A stretch of DNA of 64,000 bases from JADKAV01 sp037046735 (GTDB taxonomy: Bacteria; Actinomycetota; Actinomycetes; S36-B12; UBA10799). The stretch lies in assembly GCA_037046735.1 (NCBI GenBank), contig JBAOHC010000021.1, positions 131,075 through 195,074 on the forward strand. Direction: 5' to 3'. The notes beneath the pieces are model-generated. The model did no database searches. It was not told the DNA's origin and was given only the letters and a program-made list of their open reading frames with translations. Made by a program: the position numbers and the translations under genes. Of the stretch, positions 9,017 through 17,374 are shown piece after piece (the stretch's first letter is position 1; every line of letters starts with the position of its first letter).

Positions 9017-9150
9017 GGCTGTTATCCCCTGGATTCTTCGCCATCCCCGAGTCGGGTTACTCCGTGCAACCCGCGGTCACGATGACGATCGCTGGCAGGC
9101 TAACAACACCGGGGGCAGGCACGCTGCGGCCTGTGGATGGCGGTCAGCCG

Positions 9151-9951
9151 TCAGCGGCTGGCGTTACGGTACTTCCGGATCGCCAGGGGAGCGAAGATCG
9201 CGATCAGGATGACCATCCAGGCCACCGTCACCAGGATCGGGTGCTGGGCGGGGATGCCCTCACCGACATACGGGTTCGGGTTTCCGAACAACTCCCGTGT
9301 GGAAGCGGTCAACGTGCTGACCGGGTTCCACTCCGCGATCGGCTGCAGGATCCCTGGCAACGACGCCGGCGGAACGAACACGTTCGAGATGAAGGTCAGC
9401 GGGAAGATCGTCACGAACGTCAACTGCTGAGCGGCTTCCGTGTTCGGCACCGAGAGCCCGATCCAGATCCCCAGCCAGGCCATCACGTGCGCAAAGGCCA
9501 GCAAGAGCAGGACGGCCAGCATGAACTCCCCGATGGAGGTGTGCACTCGCCACCCGACCGCGAGCCCGGCGAGCATGAGTACGACGAGAATGCCCGCCTG
9601 GTAGATCGTGTCGGCGACCGTCCGACCGGACAGCACCGCCGAGCGCGCCATCGGCAGCGATCGGAACCGGTCGATCAGGCCCTTGCCCATATCGTCGGCC
9701 ATCCCAATGGCAGTGGTGGCCGAGGCGAACACAATGGTCTGGGCGAAGATCCCGGGCATCAGGAATTCGGTGTAGTCGCCACCTCCGGGCAGCGGGATCG
9801 CGCCACCGAACACGAACGCGAACAGCAGCACGAACATGATCGACTGCAGGACCGCGAAGATCGCCAGTTCCGGGATCCGTGGAATGCGCTTGAGGTTGCG
9901 CCACATGATCACCAAAGAGTCGGACACCGGTCCACTTTCAAGCATGCTCAT
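9151..9951 (-). CDS. ABC-2 type exporter permease (DrrB-like)
   Basis: The 266-residue membrane protein has six predicted helices and the ABC-2 pattern, including GLIDRFRSLPMARSAVLSGRTVADTIY, the characteristic cytoplasmic coupling segment of DrrB-type permeases. It overlaps the upstream ATPase gene by 4 bases, so the two form a translationally coupled exporter. Such pairs export drugs, lipids or natural products; no biosynthetic cluster is nearby to suggest a substrate. The C-terminus is short and basic (RKYRNASR). Confidence 0.85.
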   Translation of the reverse strand: MSMLESGPVSDSLVIMWRNLKRIPRIPELAIFAVLQSIMFVLLFAFVFGGAIPLPGGGDYTEFLMPGIFAQTIVFASATTAIGMADDMGKGLIDRFRSLPMARSAVLSGRTVADTIYQAGILVVLMLAGLAVGWRVHTSIGEFMLAVLLLLAFAHVMAWLGIWIGLSVPNTEAAQQLTFVTIFPLTFISNVFVPPASLPGILQPIAEWNPVSTLTASTRELFGNPNPYVGEGIPAQHPILVTVAWMVILIAIFAPLAIRKYRNASR

Positions 9952-10928
9952 GCGCTCTCCTCCTCCGACTGCTCGACACTGTGGTGGCCGGTGAGTGACA
10001 GGAAGACATCGTCCAGCGTGGGCCTTCGTAAAGCGAGATCGTCGATGGCGATGTCGGCCTCTCCGAAATGCCGCACCACCTCCACCAGTTGCTGCGCACC
10101 ACCCGTCGATGCAGCTGTCAGCCGACGCGTGTGCTCGTCGACTTCGACGCCGCCGGCCAGGGAAGCGAGCAGGGTGACGGCCGCCTGCACCGATGCCCGA
10201 TCTCGCACCACAAGTTCCAACCGCTCCCCGCCGACCTGCGCCTTCAGGTCGTCCGCTGTCCCCTGCGCGATGATCTTGCCGGTGTCGACGACAGCGATGA
10301 CGTCGGCGAGTTCGTCGGCCTCCTCCAGGTACTGCGTGGTCAGCAGCAGAGTCGTGCCCTGCCGGACGAGGTCACGGATCACATCCCACATCCCGAGCCT
10401 GCTGCGCGGATCAAGACCGGTGGTCGGCTCGTCGAGGAACAGCAGGTTCGGCTGGCCGATCAAGGCTCCGGCAAGGTCGAGCCGGCGCCGCATGCCTCCT
10501 GAGTAGGTCTTGATCGTGCGCCCACCGGCGTCGGTCAGGTTAAAGCGCTCCAAGAGATCCTCAGCGCGCTTCTTGGCCTCGGCCTTGGGCATCTCGTACA
10601 GCCGCCCGAACATGTACAGGTTCTCCCAGCCGGTGAGGTTCTCATCGACGGCCGCGTACTGCCCGGATAGCCCGATCGCGCGGCGTACCTCCTGGGACTG
10701 CGAGACCACGTCGTATCCGGCCACCTTGGCGCTGCCCCCATCCGGCCTCAGCAGTGTGGTGAGAATCCGCACGGTGGTGGTCTTGCCCGCGCCGTTGGGT
10801 CCGAGCAGTCCCAAGACAGTGCCTTGCGCGACATCGAGGTCGACGCCGTCCAGCGCCCTGACCTCCGCAGAACCCCGTCGTGCGCGGTAGATCTTCACCA
10901 GACCGCGGGCCTCGATGGCATTTGTCAT
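9948..10928 (-). CDS. ABC exporter ATPase (DrrA-like)
   Basis: The protein has Walker A GLLGPNGAGKTTTVR, signature YSGGMRRRLDLAGALIG and Walker B LLFLDEPTTGLDP, followed by the C-terminal regulatory extension typical of the DrrA group (TLDDVFLSLTGHH). ATG 10928 (MTNAIEARGLVKIYRARRG) is preferred because the ATPase domain begins there; the frame is open to 11057 but that extension is unlike the family. It forms an operon with the permease downstream and is divergent from the Rpf-like gene. Confidence 0.88.
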   Translation of the reverse strand: MTNAIEARGLVKIYRARRGSAEVRALDGVDLDVAQGTVLGLLGPNGAGKTTTVRILTTLLRPDGGSAKVAGYDVVSQSQEVRRAIGLSGQYAAVDENLTGWENLYMFGRLYEMPKAEAKKRAEDLLERFNLTDAGGRTIKTYSGGMRRRLDLAGALIGQPNLLFLDEPTTGLDPRSRLGMWDVIRDLVRQGTTLLLTTQYLEEADELADVIAVVDTGKIIAQGTADDLKAQVGGERLELVVRDRASVQAAVTLLASLAGGVEVDEHTRRLTAASTGGAQQLVEVVRHFGEADIAIDDLALRRPTLDDVFLSLTGHHSVEQSEEESA

Positions 10929-11156
10929 GAGGACGATCCTATGTCGGATATGTCCCGGCGCATGTTCTGTGATGCTGCTCACACCCACTGTGCGCTTGTT
11001 CACAATCGGTTGAAGTAACTGTTCGGGCTGTGTCAAGGTCGATGAAGCGTCGGACACCGTTTTCGACGCCTTGGAGGCCCAGACCTCCTACGACAGCCCC
11101 GGCGACCGCGGTGCAGTACCGGACCGCACGAGGGGACGATCGACCAAGGAACAATC

Positions 11157-11597
11157 TTGCAAAAAGCACTTGCTATGCCCCTTGCTGCCCTCATGATCGC
11201 TGGCGTGAGCGCCACGACGATGGCACCTGCGATGGCCGCCAACAACGACCGTGACAACAAGTCATCACGCAACTATGCCCAGCGTTTCCCCGTTCAGTTG
11301 AAGTACGTGAACAAGTACAACCTGAAGAAGGGCGAACTGCGCGAGATCGCCGCGGCCAAGGTCTGGGCCAAGGGCTCCAAGCCCCGCGCCGTGCGCTCCT
11401 GCGAGTCCGGTGGCAACTACGGCATCAACACGGGCAACGGCTACTACGGCGCCTACCAGTTCGCGGCCGGCACCTGGCGCGGCGTGGGTGGCGGTCGCTA
11501 CTCGTCCTACGCCCATCAGGCACCCAAGTTCGCACAGGATCACATGGCCTACCGGCTGTGGAAGCGCAGCGGATGGGGCCCCTGGGGCTGCGCCTGA
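11157..11597 (+). CDS. secreted Rpf-like (transglycosylase-like) protein
   Basis: The 146-residue protein has a signal peptide (to about residue 27, AMAANN). The C-terminal RPF-type lysozyme-like domain begins RSCESGGNYGINTGNGYYGAYQF, with the catalytic Glu in CESGGNY, and carries Trp and Cys residues characteristic of resuscitation-promoting factors. These cleave peptidoglycan outside the cell during growth and resuscitation. The start is a TTG at 11157 behind an AAGGA ribosome-binding site; no better ATG/GTG fits the signal peptide. The 228-base upstream gap was inspected for the c-di-AMP riboswitch often found before rpf genes, and I do not see it. Confidence 0.8.
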   Translation: MQKALAMPLAALMIAGVSATTMAPAMAANNDRDNKSSRNYAQRFPVQLKYVNKYNLKKGELREIAAAKVWAKGSKPRAVRSCESGGNYGINTGNGYYGAYQFAAGTWRGVGGGRYSSYAHQAPKFAQDHMAYRLWKRSGWGPWGCA

Positions 11598-11606
11598 TCT
11601 ACGAAC

Positions 11607-11646
11607 GAGGCCCCCGATTCTCCACGAGCGTGGGATCGGGGGCCTC
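11607..11646. terminator. strong hairpin between convergent rpf-like and ggt genes
   Basis: GAGGCCCCCGAT (11607-11618) is perfectly complementary to ATCGGGGGCCTC (11635-11646) with a 16-base loop. It sits 10 bases after the Rpf-like stop and 19 bases before the end of the convergent gamma-glutamyltransferase gene, so it probably terminates both transcripts. There is no T-run. Confidence 0.7.
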
Positions 11647-11664
11647 GCTATGTCCAGGCGCGCC

Positions 11665-13068
11665 TCAGACGATGCGCCAGGCGCCGCCGCGGCGTGGATC
11701 GGCGTGTGCGCGCAGTGCGCCGGACCCGGTCACTTGCACCGCGTTGACACCCCCGAAGAAGAAGTGCCGTTCATCCCAGATGTTGACGGGCGCGAACTTG
11801 CGCAGAGCGTCGACTTGAGCGGGGGACAAACCGGGTTCGGCCTGCACAACTCCGGCCCCGTCCACATGCAGGCGGGGGGCCTCGATGGCCTCAGCCAGAT
11901 CGGCGTCCCCGTCGGTCATCAGCGTGATCACGCGGGTGAGGGCACTGCGGATGCGTTCACTACCCCCCGAGCCAAGAACGATCAGGCCGTCGTCGAACTT
12001 CACGACACTCGGTGCCATCATCGACCGGATGCGAGTCCCCCCGACTGCCGCATGAGGACCCGCCGGGTGCAGGTCGTCTTCACCCATCATGTTGTTCAAG
12101 TGGATGCCCGTGTCCGGCAGAACGATTCCGCTGCCCAGACCGTTCGACACCGTCAAGGAGGCACACATTCCATTCGCGTCCACGGTGCTGATGTGTGTCG
12201 TGCCTGTTGTGGAGACGGGCCCCGAGACCTGCGACTTCAGCCAGGCCGTGGTCTCCGTGAGAGCCTCTGCGATAGCGACCGGCTGCGGGTGACTCTGCTC
12301 GGCCAGGTCGCTGAGGACGTGCGCGACGATGGACCCGCCCAGCGATGGCAGCGGGTTTGTTGTCAGGACAGCGTTGTGGACCGTTGAGACCAGAGGTTCT
12401 CGAAGCGTTACTGCATAGTCGCGCAAATCGCCCTGCGTGACGGGGGTCAACCCCTCGAAGTGCGAGTTGAGGTCAGCGACGCTCTTCACCTCGCCATCGG
12501 CAACGCGCTGCAGGAAGTCCCCCAACTCGGGTGTCACGAGCGTTTCACCGGCACGCAGCAAGGTCCCGTGTGGCGCCATCCGCGCCCGCACCTGCGGGGT
12601 GAACATGAGCACCGGTTCGATGAGGAACATGGCATGGGCGACACCGGGCTCCAGCACCACACCGTCTCGCGCTAGCGCGATGGACGGCGATACGAGATCT
12701 GCCAGCGGCAGGGACCCCCAGCGCTGGTGCCCGGCCAGGAAACCGTCCAGACATCCGGGAACTGCCACGGTCTGCGTGCCGACGTGGAAGTCCTGGGTCG
12801 TCCCGGAGTAGACCACGGTGACCGTATCGACGTCACCCATCGTCCCGGAGGGCACGGTGGTGAAGAAGTCGACCAGCGTGCTGGTGCCGTCGGGCTCGCG
12901 AACCAGCAGGAAGCCGCCGCCACCCATGCTGGACACCCCAGGTTCCGTGACGGTCGAGGCGAAGGCTGCCGCGATGGCCGCATCGACGGCGTTCCCACCC
13001 TCGGCAAGTACGCGGGCGCCAACATCTGCTGTGGGACCTGACCCACAACTGATCGCACCAGCAGACAC
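11665..13068 (-). CDS. ggt: gamma-glutamyltransferase family protein
   Basis: The 467-residue Ntn-hydrolase starts with the typical ADVGARVLAEGGNAVDAAIAAAFASTVTEPGVSSMGGGGFLL block. The maturation site is in GTTHISTVDANGMCASLTVSNG; the Thr of TTHIS would be the nucleophile freed by autocleavage. The large/small subunit order and the GG-S/T motifs near the C-terminus (GSGGSERIRSALTRVI) fit the family. The N-terminus shows no clear signal peptide, so it may be cytoplasmic or start slightly differently. It may hydrolyse gamma-glutamyl compounds such as glutathione or related thiols; the substrate is inferred from family only. It stands alone, divergent from thioredoxin. Confidence 0.85.
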   Translation of the reverse strand: MSAGAISCGSGPTADVGARVLAEGGNAVDAAIAAAFASTVTEPGVSSMGGGGFLLVREPDGTSTLVDFFTTVPSGTMGDVDTVTVVYSGTTQDFHVGTQTVAVPGCLDGFLAGHQRWGSLPLADLVSPSIALARDGVVLEPGVAHAMFLIEPVLMFTPQVRARMAPHGTLLRAGETLVTPELGDFLQRVADGEVKSVADLNSHFEGLTPVTQGDLRDYAVTLREPLVSTVHNAVLTTNPLPSLGGSIVAHVLSDLAEQSHPQPVAIAEALTETTAWLKSQVSGPVSTTGTTHISTVDANGMCASLTVSNGLGSGIVLPDTGIHLNNMMGEDDLHPAGPHAAVGGTRIRSMMAPSVVKFDDGLIVLGSGGSERIRSALTRVITLMTDGDADLAEAIEAPRLHVDGAGVVQAEPGLSPAQVDALRKFAPVNIWDERHFFFGGVNAVQVTGSGALRAHADPRRGGAWRIV

Positions 13069-13158
13069 GGGTCTCAGGGTAACGGTGACCGCTTGTGGGC
13101 CATCGTCTCGGTGCGAACGTCCGGGAATCCTGGCCTGACCCGCGGCGTTGCACCTGAC

Positions 13159-13500
13159 ATGGCCACTACCGAACTCACCGACGCCACGTTCACCGATTCC
13201 ACCGCAGGCAAGACCGTCGTCATCGACTTCTGGGCCGCCTGGTGCGGCCCGTGTAAGCAGTTCGCTCCGGTGTTCGCCAAGGTCTCCGCCGACTACGACG
13301 ATGTGGTGTTCGCGAAAGTGGATGTGGACGCCAACCCGGGGCTAGCGCAGTCGTTCGGCGTCACCGCGATCCCGACGCTGGTGGTGATTCGCAACAATCA
13401 GGTGCTGCACAGCAAGGCCGGTGCCATGAACGAGAAGGCTTTGCGAGCGACCATCGACAAGGCGATCGAAGGCCCGAAGCGGATGACGTTCCAGTTCTGA
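13159..13500 (+). CDS. trxA: thioredoxin
   Basis: The 113-residue protein carries the WAAWCGPCK active site after FWAAW, and the cis-Pro loop VTAIPTLVVI. It lacks a signal peptide when started at ATG 13159 (MATTELTDATF), which fits the family; the open frame extends upstream to 13093 but would add an unusual leader. It reduces disulfides in cytoplasmic proteins using thioredoxin reductase, which is not present in this window. The C-terminal tail PKRMTFQF is slightly longer than E. coli TrxA. It is a single-gene unit. Confidence 0.9.
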   Translation: MATTELTDATFTDSTAGKTVVIDFWAAWCGPCKQFAPVFAKVSADYDDVVFAKVDVDANPGLAQSFGVTAIPTLVVIRNNQVLHSKAGAMNEKALRATIDKAIEGPKRMTFQF

Positions 13501-13522
13501 GCGGAGGCTGCGCCAACGGTCG

Positions 13523-13729
13523 TCAGAAGATGCTGACGCGCGCGTCCGGGGAATAGTGCAACTCATACCGTCGCGCGGAGACTGAGCTGACCGCGTCGAT
13601 CACGATCTCGCCGTACTCCTGGCAGAAGTGGAACACCACGAGGTGATCGCCTTCCACGTCGATGGTGTCCCCGGACTTCAACTGCTGCGCTGTACGAACC
13701 ACGTTTATAGAATCGGCTACTGAATTCAA
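13523..13729 (-). CDS. small hypothetical protein
   Basis: A possible 68-residue protein starting at TTG 13729, nine bases after a GAGG sequence, or 59 residues from GTG 13702. The sequence LKSGDTIDVEGDHLVVFHFC and YELHYSPDARVSIF looks beta-rich and protein-like. The frame is open further upstream to 13942, but that stretch is arginine-rich and probably untranslated. I do not recognise a family. It could be a chance frame; the gap from 13730 to 13990 otherwise holds only a short inverted repeat (TGTGGT/ACCACA at 13925-13941). Confidence 0.3.
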   Translation of the reverse strand: MNSVADSINVVRTAQQLKSGDTIDVEGDHLVVFHFCQEYGEIVIDAVSSVSARRYELHYSPDARVSIF

Positions 13730-13990
13730 GTATTGATGCCTCACACGACAAGATTCGGTAACGGTCCGGTCACGAAGTCCGGGCTTCAGGGGTAGCAATG
13801 CCACGTAGCGGGGCCATCTCGCGGACCTGTGGGGGTCTGGGCGATCCCGTGACAACCCGAAACAATCGCGGGGAGAATGTGCGGTCGCGAGGGCAATGGG
13901 CATTGAAGATCGCTGCCCCTTACATGTGGTTATCCACCACAAAGCACCTGGTCAGGATAGTTTGTCGTAGCCCTCTCGTACGGTGTGGGC

Positions 13991-15100
13991 ATGAACGAAT
14001 CGGTTGCCGACGCGTGGGAGGCACTGCGCTCCCGGGAAGATCCGCTGGAGCGGGCGAAAGCGGCGGAGGCGGTGATCGGGTACTGCCACGCCCAACAACT
14101 GCGGGCTTTCCATCAGGTGTTCGTGGAGTCCGAACTGGGTGCGGATCCGGACGGGGTGGTGGTCGACCCGACCCCGCCGGAGATCGCCTGCGCGATGCTC
14201 TGGTCCCCGGGTGCCGCCTCATCGATGGTGGATGTGGCGGTGGACGTCGTCGAGGACCTGCCAGTGCTGCTGACCGCACTGTCCGACGGCCGGATCGATT
14301 TGGCGAAAGTGCGGGAGATCACCCGCGCCACCCTCGGACTTGAACCGGGTGATCGGCGGGCCCTCGTGGAGCGGGCGATCGACTACGCGGCGACCCGGAC
14401 CCGGTCGCAGGTGCGGCCGTGGCTGACCCGGCAGGTCGACCGGATCGACGCCGACGCCGCCGAACGCAGGCGCAGGAAGGCCCGCAAACAGCGGGAGGTG
14501 AAACTGATCCCGGAGCCGGATGGCATGGGGACCCTGTCGGCGTACCTGACCGCTGAGGAAGCCACTGCCTGTATGAACGCGATCCGGGCGAAGGCGACCA
14601 GGATTGCCGGGTCGCGGGATGCCAGCCAGGCCGATGTCTTCATCCACCTGCTGACCGGGATCGGCGCGGCCGAGCAGGTCCCGATCGCGGTGATCATGAC
14701 CGACGACGGCGCCGAGATCGAAGGGTACGGGCCGATCGCCGACGGTCACGCTGATGATCTGCTGCGCCGCCTGGAGTCCCCGTCGGCGATCATCCGGCTG
14801 ACACCACCGCAGTGTCGGATCGGCTACGCCCCGACGGTCACGATGCGCCGGTACGTCCAGACCCGCGATCGGCACTGCCGATTCCCCGGCTGCCGCCGGC
14901 CCGCCCGCTCCTGCGACCTCGACCACATCGTGCCCTACCCAACCGGCGCGACCGACGTGGCCAATCTGCAGGCGTTATGCCGCTACCACCACCGGATCAA
15001 AACCCACACCGGCTGGCGGGTGGAACGCGGACCGAACAACACCACCATCTGGATCAGCCCACGCGGCAAGCGATACACCAGCCGACCCGACGACCCCTAG
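13991..15100 (+). CDS. DUF222 / HNH endonuclease (13E12-type) protein
   Basis: The 369-residue protein has the N-terminal helical DUF222 domain (DLAKVREITRATLGLEPGDRRALVERAIDYAATRTRSQVR) and a C-terminal HNH domain (CRFPGCRRPARSCDLDHIVPYPTGATDVANLQALCRYHHRIKTH), with the Cys pairs and His residues of the metal site. ATG 13991 begins MNESVADAWEAL; a GTG two codons upstream is possible. Members are multicopy in many actinobacteria and are often near mobile or repeat sequences. A role in recombination or repair is suggested by the nuclease domain but is not established. No intron or phage genes flank it. Confidence 0.85.
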   Translation: MNESVADAWEALRSREDPLERAKAAEAVIGYCHAQQLRAFHQVFVESELGADPDGVVVDPTPPEIACAMLWSPGAASSMVDVAVDVVEDLPVLLTALSDGRIDLAKVREITRATLGLEPGDRRALVERAIDYAATRTRSQVRPWLTRQVDRIDADAAERRRRKARKQREVKLIPEPDGMGTLSAYLTAEEATACMNAIRAKATRIAGSRDASQADVFIHLLTGIGAAEQVPIAVIMTDDGAEIEGYGPIADGHADDLLRRLESPSAIIRLTPPQCRIGYAPTVTMRRYVQTRDRHCRFPGCRRPARSCDLDHIVPYPTGATDVANLQALCRYHHRIKTHTGWRVERGPNNTTIWISPRGKRYTSRPDDP

Positions 15101-15278
15101 AGATCGAGAATCCCCGCGCACGCGGGCAGCGCCAACACTTAGGAGCCCGACAGGCCGTGCCGGTCAGTGCACCGCGCGGCAACATGTCATGAGACGCGGA
15201 GGACAACGGGGCCAACCAGCTAGTGACAATCACTCGCCGCGCGGACAGCCACCATCACGGGTGGAGTCGCACTAAGGC

Positions 15279-15488
15279 TCAACGGCCGTCTTCTTCGTCC
15301 TCATCATCGATGTATTTGCTGTACGGGTCATAATCATCGTCGTCGTCGAATTCTTCGTCGACGTCATGATGCATCGACTTTTGTCCGCTCAACTCGGCTT
15401 GCAGTGCCTCAAGGTCTGTTCGTGGCGCATTGTACTTCAGTTCGCGCGCTACCTTGGTCTGCTTGGCCTTTGCACGGCCGCGCCCCAT
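15279..15488 (-). CDS. DUF3073 domain protein
   Basis: The 69-residue product begins MGRGRAKAKQTKVARELKYNAPRTDLEALQAELSG, the near-invariant start of DUF3073 proteins. It ends with a very acidic tail (FDDDDDYDPYSKYIDDEDEEDGR). ATG 15488 is chosen because the conserved block begins there; the frame extends to 15539. Its function is unknown. In actinobacteria it commonly lies between bldC and purM/purF, as here, so this is conserved synteny. The basic N-terminus and acidic tail suggest nucleic acid or ribosome association, which is a guess. Confidence 0.85.
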   Translation of the reverse strand: MGRGRAKAKQTKVARELKYNAPRTDLEALQAELSGQKSMHHDVDEEFDDDDDYDPYSKYIDDEDEEDGR

Positions 15489-15693
15489 ATGGCTCGACCC
15501 CCTCGCCCGGGATTGTTGCCCGAAGTGGTCCGTTGACAATTACGTGCAGGGCTTCTTGCCCACCCCAGAAGCGTACCCCGTCCTCTCGCATGAGCGCACC
15601 TCACCCGCCCGGATTCAACTATCGAGTTGCCGCTCCTGATGTTCGATGCGAGACTGCGAGAGACGCCCGTATCGGACATTTGGGAGCAAGTTG

Positions 15694-15903
15694 ATGAGCG
15701 CCAACGTGAGCAATCCAGAGGAGCTACTGACACCTTCCGAAGTGGCTGCGCTCTTCCGCGTCGACCCCAAGACAGTCACTCGCTGGGCCAAGGCCGGCAA
15801 ATTGTCGTGTGTAAAGACTCTCGGCGGTCACCGGCGTTACCTTGCCAGCGAGGTCAACGCTCTGCTGGAGGGCCTGCCCGTTCAGCGTGGCCCGCAGCAC
15901 TGA
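15694..15903 (+). CDS. bldC: BldC-family MerR-type DNA-binding regulator
   Basis: The 69-residue protein is almost entirely one winged-helix domain: LLTPSEVAALFRVDPKTVTRWAKAGKLSCVKTLGGHRRYLASEVNALLEG. It matches Streptomyces BldC closely in the recognition helix and the GGHRRY wing. Single-domain MerR-like BldC proteins bind direct repeats as head-to-tail oligomers and control developmental or stationary-phase genes. ATG 15694 follows a GAGCAAG ribosome-binding site. It is divergent from DUF3073 and 7 bases from the end of the next convergent gene. Confidence 0.92.
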   Translation: MSANVSNPEELLTPSEVAALFRVDPKTVTRWAKAGKLSCVKTLGGHRRYLASEVNALLEGLPVQRGPQH

Positions 15904-15909
15904 TCCTCC

Positions 15910-16611
15910 TCAGAAGAGTCTCAAAGGCCCCGGCCGGTCCTGCGGCGCAGTCACCTCGGTCAGATCTATCCGATATCCGCTGTACATCGGGTCATTCAGC
16001 TCGCAGGCGCCTGCTGAGGAGAAGCTGTATGTGGGCGCGGCGATGATTGAACCCGTGGTACCGGCCAGCTTGAACGCCCGGGCGGGGCCCAACACCGGGA
16101 CGGTCGAGCGATACGTGATGCGGATCAGCGAGGAGGATCCCCACACGGCGACGTCCTGCAGATCGTCAGCCGGCAGGAACGGCGCTTCGGCACATGTTGC
16201 GTCCAGGTAGACCGGGCTGCCCAGCGGCAACAACTGACCGTTGGCCAGATAGGCGTACGAGCCCCCGTCGATGAGTACCTGCATCACGAGTACCGACGGC
16301 GCGATGGCGATACCGCTCATGGCCTTACCCACAACAGCGCCCGCACCATCGACGACGACACCAAGGTAGGAAGCACTGCCGGCTGTCCCCTGGGCGCCGG
16401 GCGCACCGGAGTTACCAGTGGGACCCGCCTTACTCCAGGTCAACTTCTTCCAGCCTTTTTTGCACTTAGTCATCCCTTTGGTCATCATCCGCATCTCGCC
16501 GGTGCTCTTCTTGACACACGCTCGGTATGAGGTGGCCGCCGTGCCGGACTGCGCTGCGATGCCGGTAGTGGCCAGAGCGAGCGCGCTGGCCACAGCAAGT
16601 GAACGTTTCAC
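15910..16611 (-). CDS. secreted protein with collagen-like segment (paralogue A)
   Basis: The 233-residue protein has a signal peptide (to about residue 25). Next comes the motif CVKKSTGEMRMMTKGMTKCKKGWKKLTW, then a short Gly-X-Y run (GPTGNSGAPGAQGTAGS) and a beta-rich C-terminal domain with a Cys pair. The block of Cys, basic residues and CKKGWKK is common in secreted actinobacterial proteins that carry collagen-like linkers. The next gene encodes a paralogue in the same order, so the pair arose by tandem duplication. It is predicted to be extracellular. Its role is unknown; a surface adhesin or structural protein is possible. Confidence 0.65.
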   Translation of the reverse strand: MKRSLAVASALALATTGIAAQSGTAATSYRACVKKSTGEMRMMTKGMTKCKKGWKKLTWSKAGPTGNSGAPGAQGTAGSASYLGVVVDGAGAVVGKAMSGIAIAPSVLVMQVLIDGGSYAYLANGQLLPLGSPVYLDATCAEAPFLPADDLQDVAVWGSSSLIRITYRSTVPVLGPARAFKLAGTTGSIIAAPTYSFSSAGACELNDPMYSGYRIDLTEVTAPQDRPGPLRLF

Positions 16612-16620
16612 AGATCTGCC

Positions 16621-17310
16621 CTACCCGATACTCAAAGGGCCGGTGGCGTCCTGCGGCGCGGTCACCGGCTCCAGGAACACGATCTTGCCGTTATGGGAGC
16701 CATTCGAAACACAGTCGCCGGTCTCGTTGAGTTCGTAGACCGGCTGGTTGATGACCTGTGTCGCCGAGGTCAGTGCCCAGGCCCGGGTCGGGCCGAGGGC
16801 CGGTATCATCTTGCGCCACACAACTCGGGTCGGACCACCGACCGATCCTGTCAACAGCGATGCGCTCAGCTCTGAACTCGCGGTGAGAAATGCCTGACCG
16901 GTGCAGTCAGCTGCCAGCCAGTTCGGGCTGTCACCGCCCAGGGACATCACCCTCCCGTCACCGGTGTAGACGAACATCCCGTTGTCCACAAGGACGAACA
17001 TGACCAGAATGCCGGTGGGGTAGATCCCCATGAACCTGCCCACGACTCGGCCGGTAGCATCCTTGACCACGGTCATGGGACCCTCAGCGCCGGCGGGACC
17101 TGTCTGTCCCTGGGGTCCAACTGCCCCCCGCTGATTCCAGGAGACCTTCTTCCACCCCTTCTTGCACTTCTTCTTCGGGATTCGCATCTCGCCGGACTTC
17201 TTGTTGACGCAGACCGTGATCGTAGCGCCCTGTGCGGGTACCGCAGACGTGCCTGCCGCCAGCAGACACAACGAGATAGCAGCGATTATCGCCCTTCGCA
17301 CCACACCCAC
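16621..17310 (-). CDS. secreted protein with collagen-like segment (paralogue B)
   Basis: The 229-residue protein starts with a signal peptide (MGVVRRAIIAAISLCLLAAG) and then the motif CVNKKSGEMRIPKKKCKKGWKKVSWNQRG. A Gly-X-Y run (GAVGPQGQTGPAGAEGP) leads into a C-terminal domain ending EPVTAPQDATGPLSIG; paralogue A ends TEVTAPQDRPGPLRLF. The two are clearly related along their whole lengths. Only 9 bases separate them, so they are probably cotranscribed. They occupy the site between purM and bldC that is usually short in other actinobacteria, which suggests local insertion followed by duplication. Confidence 0.65.
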   Translation of the reverse strand: MGVVRRAIIAAISLCLLAAGTSAVPAQGATITVCVNKKSGEMRIPKKKCKKGWKKVSWNQRGAVGPQGQTGPAGAEGPMTVVKDATGRVVGRFMGIYPTGILVMFVLVDNGMFVYTGDGRVMSLGGDSPNWLAADCTGQAFLTASSELSASLLTGSVGGPTRVVWRKMIPALGPTRAWALTSATQVINQPVYELNETGDCVSNGSHNGKIVFLEPVTAPQDATGPLSIG

Positions 17311-17374
17311 CTCCCAGTGATTGTGCGTAAGGCTAGTGTCTGCCGACTCGCGTGGCAGTCCCCCAAACGAATGA

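Noticed and set aside
10929..11156. Possible c-di-AMP (ydaO) riboswitch before the Rpf-like gene
   Set aside because: The conserved sequence blocks of that riboswitch are not visible; only a short GGAGG/CCTCC hairpin is seen.
15113..15126. A CCCGCGCACGCGGG palindrome resembling the core of type I-E CRISPR repeats
   Set aside because: It occurs once, with no second copy at spacer distance and no cas genes; it is more likely a small hairpin after the DUF222 gene.
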